Assembly: GCA_947503525.1 (NCBI GenBank)
Contig: CANNEA010000003.1
Location: 930,001-994,000, forward strand
Source of the DNA: an uncultured Carboxylicivirga sp.
Lineage (GTDB): Bacteria; Bacteroidota; Bacteroidia; Bacteroidales; Marinilabiliaceae
Reading direction: 5' to 3'
Length of the DNA stretch: 64,000 nt
In this document: positions 17,307 through 26,738 of the stretch, piece after piece
How the letters are laid out: every line of letters starts with the position of its first letter
How positions within the stretch are numbered: the stretch's first letter is position 1
Position numbers and translations under genes: made by a program
The notes under the pieces: generated by a model
Database searches by the model: none
What the model was told of the DNA's origin: nothing
Seen by the model: the letters and a program-made list of their open reading frames with translations, nothing else

Positions 17307-18277
17307 TTAATAATTTCTTCCATTACCTTATTGGTCCTGGCCGCACTTTCACCTGTACTAACACAATCACCAATTCCTTGAATGTTTTCAACAACTTGTT
17401 TGATTAAATTGTATTGAATGTTTTCAGGATTAAGATATGGAAACTCCATATATTTCCCATCCTTAAACAATTGAACTGGAGTATGTTTAAAACTTGAAAA
17501 CATTATCTTGCCATTGGTACCAACCATCTCAATTAGATCCTCTTCTGCATCCTCATTCGTTACGAACGACCATATTCCGTTACCCAAAATTCCATTTTCG
17601 AATTTAAAGGAAGCACTTACTGTATCTTCAACCGTATAATATCCTCCTCTGTTGGCTGATATTCCTTGAGCTTTAACAATTGGTCCAAATAGAAAATCAA
17701 GAAAATCCAATTGATGAGATGCTAAATCATAAAAAATTCCTCCTCCCGCCAGATCAGAATTTATACGCCAAAACGAAGCATTATTTTCCATTTCTGATAC
17801 CAAAGCCGGTCTCGTTAGGCGTATATTAACATAGAGTACTTTTCCAATGGCTCCTTCATTAAGTAGCTCCTTCACTTTTAAAAAGCCGGGTAAAGTTCTA
17901 CGGTAGTAGGCAACAAACAAGGGCACAGCAGTTTCTTTCGAAATTTTTACCATATCCATACATTGTTGATAAGTTGTTGCCATTGGTTTTTCAACATATA
18001 CTGGCTTTCCCGCTTTCATTGACTTTATGGCATATTCGGCATGTGAGGCCGGAGGAGTTGCTACATATATGGCATCCACATTAGGGTTATTAATCAAATC
18101 TTCTGCATTGTTTGTCCACTGGGCAACATTATGACGCAGTGCATAATCTTTTGCCAAGTCAAAATTGCGACGCATAACCATATGCAATCTACTACCTTCC
18201 ACCTTATTGAAAGCCGGTCCACTCTTTCTTTCCGTGACATCACCACAGCCTATTATTCCCCATTTAATTTTTTTCAT
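17303..18277 (-). CDS. Gfo/Idh/MocA family oxidoreductase
   Basis: NAD(P)-dependent sugar or polyol dehydrogenase-like protein of 324 residues. The Rossmann nucleotide-binding start is WGIIGCGDVTE (5-15), the strand-loop motif YVATPPASHAEYA follows near 71-83, and the catalytic lysine is in VYVEKPMATT (EKP near 95-97). The C-terminal alpha/beta domain has GGGIFYDLASHQLD, which contains the usual substrate-binding DxxxH. Substrate unknown. It begins 6 bases after the glycosylasparaginase stop, so the two are co-transcribed; together they could process glycan fragments released from glycoproteins. Its 3' end abuts a gene remnant. Confidence 0.85.
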   Translation of the reverse strand: MKKIKWGIIGCGDVTERKSGPAFNKVEGSRLHMVMRRNFDLAKDYALRHNVAQWTNNAEDLINNPNVDAIYVATPPASHAEYAIKSMKAGKPVYVEKPMATTYQQCMDMVKISKETAVPLFVAYYRRTLPGFLKVKELLNEGAIGKVLYVNIRLTRPALVSEMENNASFWRINSDLAGGGIFYDLASHQLDFLDFLFGPIVKAQGISANRGGYYTVEDTVSASFKFENGILGNGIWSFVTNEDAEEDLIEMVGTNGKIMFSSFKHTPVQLFKDGKYMEFPYLNPENIQYNLIKQVVENIQGIGDCVSTGESAARTNKVMEEIIK

Positions 18278-18283
18278 GAATGG

Positions 18284-19270
18284 CTACTTTAGATAATAAT
18301 TAGAGTCGATCAAATTGTTACTATCATCAGCATATAGTGCATAATTGAATCCTCTGTGTAAACTATAAGCCCCCACTTCTCCATTTTTATTGATGGCCAA
18401 ATACCCTATCTGAAATTCTTCATAACCCGGAATCTTTTTCACAATACGCAGAATAGCTTCTTCTACAGCTTGTTGAGGCGACATACCTTGATTCATTAAT
18501 TCAACAACCAGAAAAGAACCTAAGGTTTTCATCACCAACTCTCCCATTCCTGTAGCTACAGCTCCACCAACTTCATTATCACAATACATACCAGCTCCAA
18601 TAATAGGACTATCTCCAACCCGACCATGCATTTTGTAGGCTAAACCACTGGTTGTGCATGCCCCTGAAATATCACCATTCTGATCAAGCGCTAGCATTCC
18701 GATCGTATCATGATTTTCAATATTTATCAAAGGCTTATACTCCGATGTAAGCCTCCATTTTTCAAATTCTTGTTTAGATTTCTCCGTTAATAAGTCCTCT
18801 TGTTTAAAACCAAATTCGAGAGCAAACTGCAAGGCCCCCTTTCCTGCCAACATCACATGTGGCGTATCATCCATCACCTTGCGGGCCACCGAAATAGGAT
18901 GCATAATATTTTCAAGAGCACAAACCGAACCTGCATTTCCAGTCGAATCCATAATACAGGCATCTAAAGTTACAATGCCGTCTCTATCCGGTCTTCCTCC
19001 ATAACCTACACTCATATCATCCGGATTAGCCTCCACCACTTTTACCCCGGATTCTACCGCATCAATGGCCTTTCCTCCTTTTGACAAAACTTTCCATGCT
19101 GCAACATTAGCATCCATACCATTTTTCCAGGTGGAAATAGCCAATGGTTTTATTACAGGCCCCTTCTTCCTGGATTCAATAGTATTTTCCTTGGGTTTCA
19201 TTTGACAAGCGGATAATACACCAAGGGAAGCTAATCCGGCATTTTTTATAAAGTTTCTCCGATTACTCAT
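18284..19270 (-). CDS. N4-(beta-N-acetylglucosaminyl)-L-asparaginase (glycosylasparaginase)
   Basis: Ntn-hydrolase that cuts the GlcNAc-Asn link in fragments of N-glycoproteins. The 328-residue precursor has an N-terminal export signal with a twin-arginine-like NRRNFIK and a lipobox-like LSAC at about 19-22. The autocleavage site is visible as HD-T189-IGM: Thr189 becomes the new N terminus and nucleophile of the beta chain. GRVGDSPIIGAG and ATGMGE complete the substrate pocket. Length and motifs agree with the well-known Elizabethkingia enzyme. It is the first gene of a pair with the Gfo/Idh oxidoreductase. Confidence 0.88.
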   Translation of the reverse strand: MSNRRNFIKNAGLASLGVLSACQMKPKENTIESRKKGPVIKPLAISTWKNGMDANVAAWKVLSKGGKAIDAVESGVKVVEANPDDMSVGYGGRPDRDGIVTLDACIMDSTGNAGSVCALENIMHPISVARKVMDDTPHVMLAGKGALQFALEFGFKQEDLLTEKSKQEFEKWRLTSEYKPLINIENHDTIGMLALDQNGDISGACTTSGLAYKMHGRVGDSPIIGAGMYCDNEVGGAVATGMGELVMKTLGSFLVVELMNQGMSPQQAVEEAILRIVKKIPGYEEFQIGYLAINKNGEVGAYSLHRGFNYALYADDSNNLIDSNYYLK

Positions 19271-19390
19271 AAGAGGTAATTATTTATTAAGGTTAATTTA
19301 CAAATGAATTTACGACTTTCATCAATTTTCTTTTGCACTTATTGAAGAATATTTATTTTTGAGCCCATAAAAGGGTCAAATTAACGTAAG

Positions 19391-20353
19391 GTGGAAATCG
19401 ATAAGCAATATACTGCATCTATTCAAAAAACTGGCTATGATATCATTGGCGATATCCATGGTTACCATCTTGAAATGGAACTACTTCTCAAAAGACTTGG
19501 CTATAACAATGAATCTGGTTATTGGAAGCACTCCTATAGAAAAGCTGTTTTTGTTGGTGATTTTATAAATCGTGGACCCGAAAGCCGAAAGGTAATCGAT
19601 AGCATACGCTCGATGGTCATTAACGAAAGTGCTTATGCCATTTTAGGAAATCATGAAGTAAATGCTATTACCTATTTTACGCAGCGTAGTAATGGTAAAC
19701 CATTAAAAATGCCACGTAATGGTAACCGTAAACTGCTAGATGCTTTTGCCCTTGAATACCATTATGAATACGAAAAACTAATGGATGATATAAAGTGGTT
19801 AAGAACTTTACCCTTATATCTGGAATTAGATGGTATCCGAATAGTTCATGCCTACTGGAATGCTGAACATATTACTAAATTGAACAGCCTGTATGAGAAT
19901 GGTCGCATTCGAAAAAAATACCTTAAAGAAATAGTTAATAAGGAATCACCTTTATATGTACCTTTCACTGAAACCATTAAAGGTGTAGAGTTTCGCTTAC
20001 CAAAAGATATTGTAATCAAAGATTCTAATAATATTGCAAGAACCAACTTTAGGGTGAAATGGTGGGTGAATCCAAAGGGGCACACTTTTAAAAGCCTTAG
20101 TTATGGAAACAAATTCTCTTTACCTAATTATACCATACCCGGTGAGTTAATACATGAATATTGCGTCTATCCTGAAGATGCGCCTATGGTATTTATTGGT
20201 CATTATTGCATTGGACAAGGACCATTAGTTCCATCACAAAACATTTGTTGCGTTGATGCCTGCCTGGCTAGTGGCGGTCGTTTGGCAGCCTATCGTTATA
20301 GCGGTGAAAAGCGGATAGATGAAAATCGGTTTGTATTTATTGATAAACAATAA
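19391..20353 (+). CDS. Calcineurin-like metallophosphatase (PrpE/ApaH-like)
   Basis: A 320-residue protein with the metallophosphoesterase signature: GDIHG near 20-24, GDFINRGPESR near 56-66, and GNHE near 87-90. These are the ligands for two metal ions in Ser/Thr phosphatases and diadenosine tetraphosphatases. The start is a GTG preceded by GTAAGG; no in-frame ATG lies before the first motif. It resembles bacterial PrpE-like enzymes, but a late insert (residues 160-250) differs from ApaH, so substrate is left open. It is divergent from the asparaginase gene and ends in a terminator that overlaps its stop codon. Confidence 0.8.
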   Translation: MEIDKQYTASIQKTGYDIIGDIHGYHLEMELLLKRLGYNNESGYWKHSYRKAVFVGDFINRGPESRKVIDSIRSMVINESAYAILGNHEVNAITYFTQRSNGKPLKMPRNGNRKLLDAFALEYHYEYEKLMDDIKWLRTLPLYLELDGIRIVHAYWNAEHITKLNSLYENGRIRKKYLKEIVNKESPLYVPFTETIKGVEFRLPKDIVIKDSNNIARTNFRVKWWVNPKGHTFKSLSYGNKFSLPNYTIPGELIHEYCVYPEDAPMVFIGHYCIGQGPLVPSQNICCVDACLASGGRLAAYRYSGEKRIDENRFVFIDKQ

Positions 20354-20373
20354 AAGCCCGAAAAGGGCTTTTA
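20351..20373. terminator. Bidirectional terminator after the metallophosphatase
   Basis: A 9-bp perfect stem, TAAAAGCCC with GGGCTTTTA, has a 5-base loop. The first bases are the TAA stop of the plus-strand gene. The convergent DUF4199 gene ends 26 bases further on, so both use it. Confidence 0.8.
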
Positions 20374-20398
20374 TGTGATCTATTAAAGGTTTTTAAAC

Positions 20399-20875
20399 TT
20401 ACTTTTTCCGGGTAAAAATAGCAACGATAGCTGATGTAATTACTCCCATCATTAATGCTCCTATAACACTCATTTTAATGTAGTTTTTTAGATTAAAATA
20501 AGCTTCTGCTTCTACTTGAGTTTGATTTCCTGTTTTAACTGAATAGGCAATTACATTCGGAAAATACTCAGGCGAAAGATATTCATGCGTTAATACTTGT
20601 CCCAAAGGACTTAATATTGCCACAACTACAGCTATAATTATACCGCTAACAAAACCTTGTATCCAGGTCATTTTGTTGCCATAAAAGCTTTTTCTCTTAT
20701 CCAAAAGAGCCAATACATAAATCAAAATAGCAACAATGGCAAACAGATTGGTAAAAGTCATGTGCTTGTCAATGTAGGTACTATGAAGTCCTGTAATTTT
20801 CTCCAATACAGCCCACAAAAGTATTGCCGCGAAAAATGTAATTCCCCATTTAATCTCAATTGCAATTTTTTTCAT
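20399..20875 (-). CDS. DUF4199-family membrane protein
   Basis: A 158-residue membrane protein with four hydrophobic segments (near 12-25, 40-57, 74-95 and 132-153). The layout and segments such as GFVSGIIIAVVVAILSPLGQ match the DUF4199 proteins found in Bacteroidota. Function is unknown. It follows the beta-lactamase gene on the same strand after 47 bases and ends at a bidirectional terminator. Confidence 0.75.
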   Translation of the reverse strand: MKKIAIEIKWGITFFAAILLWAVLEKITGLHSTYIDKHMTFTNLFAIVAILIYVLALLDKRKSFYGNKMTWIQGFVSGIIIAVVVAILSPLGQVLTHEYLSPEYFPNVIAYSVKTGNQTQVEAEAYFNLKNYIKMSVIGALMMGVITSAIVAIFTRKK

Positions 20876-20922
20876 ATTCCCATTATTAGTTTCACACTCA
20901 CATCTAAATTATTAATTTAAAA

Positions 20923-21744
20923 CTAAATATATCCCAATATATGAAGTATTTCTTTTGTAATCTCAATTCTTCTATTTTGATTAAAAGCTTTAAAATCATC
21001 TGCTTTCATATTCATTGCAAAAACATATGGTCCCTTCTCTGTTTCTACAAAACCCACATACCAGCCAATTACATAATCCGCAGAACATTTACCACCACCT
21101 GTTTTGCCATATAATTTATAACTTTCAGTTTCTTCATATAAAATAATATCCTTGACCTCTTTTATATTCTTCGCTGTAAAACCATGTAAACGCTCATTAT
21201 AAAATCTTCTCAGAAAATGCGTTTGCTCGATAGCAGAGATCTTTAGGCTACTGCACAACCAAAAACGATCAATACCACCACTAATGTTCTTATTTCCGTA
21301 ATTTAAATCATTTATGGCATTGGTCATCTGCTTTTCTCCTATGCGTCTGGCAATTTCCTTATAATACCAGACTACAGAATATTTAATGGCAGTTTTCATG
21401 CTTTGATCCTGTATCCAATATTTGAATGGATCAACATCTTTTAGCTCATTGGCAAGAGGATCTCTAATACTGTCCCACTTAATCACCAATTCGGTATTTG
21501 AAGCTACTCCGGTTTCCAAAGCAATTAAGGAGTTAACGATTTTAAATGTCGAGCATGGAGAAAATTGTTCCTTACATTGATCTTTGTTAAAATAATAATG
21601 CTCTCTGTTATCCACTTTAGAGATCACGAAACAACCATCGGCACCATTGAAAAGTTGAGCAATTTTCTTTTCTTTCTCTTGACCAAGTGCAGTAAATTCA
21701 GTCAATAAGACCACAGAAACCAAAATAAGACAAACTTTTTTCAT
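20923..21744 (-). CDS. Class D (OXA-type) beta-lactamase
   Basis: A serine beta-lactamase of about 273 residues after choosing the ATG at 21744, which gives a signal peptide (MKKVCLILVSVVLLTEF). All class D motifs are present: S65-TFK (active-site Ser), S123-VV, Y149-GN, the conserved W of FWLCSSL, and K214-TG. It therefore probably hydrolyses penicillins and related drugs in the periplasm. It sits in ordinary chromosomal surroundings with no mobile-element signs and similar base composition, which points to an intrinsic gene. Spectrum cannot be predicted from motifs. The DUF4199 gene follows it. Confidence 0.9.
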   Translation of the reverse strand: MKKVCLILVSVVLLTEFTALGQEKEKKIAQLFNGADGCFVISKVDNREHYYFNKDQCKEQFSPCSTFKIVNSLIALETGVASNTELVIKWDSIRDPLANELKDVDPFKYWIQDQSMKTAIKYSVVWYYKEIARRIGEKQMTNAINDLNYGNKNISGGIDRFWLCSSLKISAIEQTHFLRRFYNERLHGFTAKNIKEVKDIILYEETESYKLYGKTGGGKCSADYVIGWYVGFVETEKGPYVFAMNMKADDFKAFNQNRRIEITKEILHILGYI

Positions 21745-21845
21745 AATAATTTCTTTAGGAACAGTCAATAATAAAAAATTTAATTAAACATCGCAAACTT
21801 TTGACTACTAAATAGTAATAGACATATCTAAAGTAAAACTTTAAC

Positions 21846-21868
21846 TTTATTAACAATTTGTTAATAAA
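21846..21868. promoter_or_regulatory. Perfect 23-base palindrome between blaOXA-like gene and a small gene
   Basis: TTTATTAACAA and TTGTTAATAAA form a perfect 11-bp inverted repeat around a single T. It lies 101 bases before the beta-lactamase ATG and 100 bases before the small gene at 21969, transcribed in opposite directions. It could be an operator shared by both genes; it is too AT-rich to be a good terminator. Confidence 0.4.
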
Positions 21869-21968
21869 ATAATTTGCATTGGAACGGTATTTGTTGTCTA
21901 AAATTATAACTAAATTAGAATAATTGAGTATAAGGAAATTATAATAGAAACATTAAAAAAGGAAGACT

Positions 21969-22202
21969 ATGAATTTATACATTACACCAGTAGCAAAGAA
22001 GAGCCAGATTTCCTTTTTATTAGACCTTGATAATTATTTATCGAGTCGCAAGCAGAGCAAAACCTCACAATTAATAAAGCGTTTGCATCAATTTATAGCA
22101 AAAAGAAATCCAGGCTTTAATTTTCAGGTACAACAAGGTAACGATAATCAAATTGAGCTTTATGCTGAGAACAGTTTGATCGGATACTATCCTGGAAAAT
22201 AA
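21969..22202 (+). CDS. Uncharacterised small protein (77 aa)
   Basis: A 77-residue soluble protein with no recognised domain; the sequence is mixed helix and strand (SFLLDLDNYLSSRKQS, QIELYAENSLIGYYPGK). A clear ribosome binding site (AAGGAAG, 5 bases from the ATG) supports the start, which is unusual for this genome, where such sites are weak. It has its own terminator at 22223-22250, so it is a single-gene unit. Its promoter must lie in the 200-base gap shared with the beta-lactamase. Confidence 0.7.
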   Translation: MNLYITPVAKKSQISFLLDLDNYLSSRKQSKTSQLIKRLHQFIAKRNPGFNFQVQQGNDNQIELYAENSLIGYYPGK

Positions 22203-22222
22203 CTTCTTTCAAAATTATATGC

Positions 22223-22252
22223 AAAGGCGCACCACTAGGTTGCGCCTTTTTT
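22223..22252 (+). terminator. Terminator after the 77-aa gene
   Basis: AAAGGCGCA pairs with TGCGCCTTT around a 9-base loop and is followed by TTTTATT. It lies 20 bases past the stop codon. Confidence 0.85.
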
Positions 22253-22295
22253 ATTGTCAATATAATTTTGCCTTTAATCCACGCTTTAATAACAT

Positions 22296-22314
22296 TCATC
22301 AATGTAATTGATGA
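22296..22314. promoter_or_regulatory. Inverted repeat TCATCAAT-GTA-ATTGATGA
   Basis: Two perfect 8-base half sites separated by three bases, 116 bases before the start of the OmpL47-like gene. It looks like a dimer-binding operator. It is not the FNR/CRP arrangement, in which the half sites face the other way. Confidence 0.3.
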
Positions 22315-22430
22315 TATGGACATTATATCTCTTAATTGCAGTAACACTTGCGCGTTAGTCACGTATTTAATCCTGTATGACACTCACCCGTCATCATAAT
22401 TATCTACAATTTAATATTTGATTACCCGCT

Positions 22431-24203
22431 ATGAAGAATGTATGCCTAGCAATTAGTATTCTAATTCTGACTGTCGCCAATGGAATGGCTCAAAATCCAT
22501 TAAGCCACCCTAAAAAAATGTACCGCAATGCAGAAGGCCGATTGTTTGCTAATAAAAATCAAGCCATGTACCTTATGCTATCAACTTCGCCCGGCACATC
22601 AGGCGATGCTGAACAGCTGAAAAGTGAAAGTGGCCCCAAATACGCCAATCCTTTTTATTTTGACTCAGAAGGGCTAAACACAATTCGTACTCCTTCACAA
22701 GTAGATCCGGAGTCTAAAGAATTGGTCTATCCTATCCAGGATGTTGTATTTGAAATATATGCCGATGGTATGGCTCCAAAAACAACAGTGAAGTTCTTAA
22801 ATGCTCCAAAACACCTTAAAAATGACTCAAGCTATTTTGGCCGGAATTTAAAAGTTGCATTTAGTGCATACGATAAAACTTCTGGGTGCGAAAATACATA
22901 TTACAGCATAAATGGAGCTAACTTTCAAGCATATAACGACACCCTTAGCTTTGAAAAAGAAGGAAGCTACCATCTTAAATACTACAGCGTTGATAATGTG
23001 GGAAATGTGGAAGAGTTAACACAAAAACTTTTTGTTGTCGATCGTGCAGCACCAACTGTAAACTGGAAAATGCAGGGAGATGTTTCGGGAGATGTTGTTT
23101 CTGCAAGATCTAAAATTGAATTGATAGCTTTTGATGGGGAGTCTGGAGTAGAAAAGATTGTATATCAACTTAATGACAATAAAGTTCAGACCTACACTCA
23201 ACCAATTGCTTTAAGTGCGATTAATTCAGGCAATCATGAGTTCAAATTTTGGGCAATTGACAATGTCGGCAATCGATCTGATTTAAATAACAGTGCCAGT
23301 GGAAATGTAGGAACAAGTGCAACCTCTTTTTCATTTATTATCGATTACGATCCACCAGAGGCCTTTGCCAGTATCATAAACGATAGTTATCAAGGCAAAA
23401 ACCTTTTCGTATCAGAGCGAAGCCTTTGCCAATTGGATGCAAAGGATAATCAACTGGTAGTCGATCGAATAATGTTTGGAGGCAGTAAATTGGAAATTAA
23501 AGAACTATATGAAGAACCATTTGCATTCAATGCGGATAAAACTTCTCAAACAATTTATTTTCAATCCTACGATATGGTAGAAAATCGGTCAAAAGTTGGT
23601 CAACTAGCTGTTGTAATGGACAAGGAAGCACCAATGACCGGAATTGACTTTAAAGGCCCACAATTTTTTACCCGAGATACCTTATTCATCAACCAATCAA
23701 CGGAGATAAAACTTTTTGCTGAAGATGATGGTTCCGGAGTACAATCTACCATGTTTAGCACTAATAAAAGTGAATTTAAAGAAGGAAAAACCTTAAAGCT
23801 AAAAGATGAAGGCTGGTATGTATTAAGCTTTTATTCAAGCGATAATGTAAATAATAAAGAAGTATACAAAACAAGTGAAATTTGTGTGGATAATGAAGGC
23901 CCGGATGTATTTATCAACTTTAGCATTAAACCTACCCGCCAGGAAAGTATAAATGGTGAAGATATTAATATATATCCTCCATTTGTTAAACTATACATTG
24001 GCGCAACTGACAAGCATTGTGGCACCAAAAGTATTTATTATAGCATTGATGGCGGACCAAAGAAAAACTATTCAAGTAATGGTTCACCTGCCGATTTGGA
24101 ATTATTTAAGGAAGAGAAAGTTTATAGTGTAGAAGTTGAAGCTAAAGATAAGTTGGGAAATACTAAACTTAAGACCTTAAACTTTAAGATTGCCAAAAAT
24201 TAA
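22431..24203 (+). CDS. Secreted OmpL47-like repeat protein
   Basis: A 590-residue exported protein with a signal peptide (MKNVCLAISILILTVANGMA). It is built from about five immunoglobulin-like repeats, each with a pattern such as YYSINGANFQAY, EGSYHLKYYSVDNVGN, then VVDRAAPTV; the later copies read VYQLNDN, FKFWAIDNVGN and YYSIDGGPKK, EAKDKLGN. The YSxDxxGN pattern matches the OmpL47-type beta-barrel domains and bacterial Ig-like domains of surface proteins. The protein has no C-terminal type IX sorting domain that I can see. It probably sits in the outer membrane or periplasm; function is unknown. It is transcribed alone, with a strong terminator. Confidence 0.7.
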   Translation: MKNVCLAISILILTVANGMAQNPLSHPKKMYRNAEGRLFANKNQAMYLMLSTSPGTSGDAEQLKSESGPKYANPFYFDSEGLNTIRTPSQVDPESKELVYPIQDVVFEIYADGMAPKTTVKFLNAPKHLKNDSSYFGRNLKVAFSAYDKTSGCENTYYSINGANFQAYNDTLSFEKEGSYHLKYYSVDNVGNVEELTQKLFVVDRAAPTVNWKMQGDVSGDVVSARSKIELIAFDGESGVEKIVYQLNDNKVQTYTQPIALSAINSGNHEFKFWAIDNVGNRSDLNNSASGNVGTSATSFSFIIDYDPPEAFASIINDSYQGKNLFVSERSLCQLDAKDNQLVVDRIMFGGSKLEIKELYEEPFAFNADKTSQTIYFQSYDMVENRSKVGQLAVVMDKEAPMTGIDFKGPQFFTRDTLFINQSTEIKLFAEDDGSGVQSTMFSTNKSEFKEGKTLKLKDEGWYVLSFYSSDNVNNKEVYKTSEICVDNEGPDVFINFSIKPTRQESINGEDINIYPPFVKLYIGATDKHCGTKSIYYSIDGGPKKNYSSNGSPADLELFKEEKVYSVEVEAKDKLGNTKLKTLNFKIAKN

Positions 24204-24224
24204 TTAACAACATTATAAAACTTA

Positions 24225-24257
24225 AAAGGCCAGCTTAATTTAATTAAGCTGGCCTTT
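24225..24257. terminator. Strong bidirectional terminator between the OmpL47-like gene and idh
   Basis: A 16-bp perfect stem (24225-24240 with 24242-24257) with a GGCCAGC core lies between two convergent genes, 21 bases past the plus-strand stop and 20 bases from the idh stop codon. Confidence 0.9.
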
Positions 24258-24276
24258 AATTTATTATTAAGCTACC

Positions 24277-26583
<2,307 letters not shown>

Positions 26584-26738
26584 TCAGTTATTTTAATAAT
26601 TATTGGCAAATCTAATCGATAAAAAATACCAGCAACATGACATTTGTTTTGATTACATATTTTTTTCTTTAATTAAGGATGCTGCTTAAAATGAAACATC
26701 CTTGCCAATACATTATGCCGAAGGGTATATTACTACAA

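Noticed and set aside
26675-26703. AAGGATG/CATCCTT inverted repeat between idh and dnaX
   Set aside because: The stem has a 15-base loop and no U run on the dnaX strand, so it is a poor terminator and is left unnamed.
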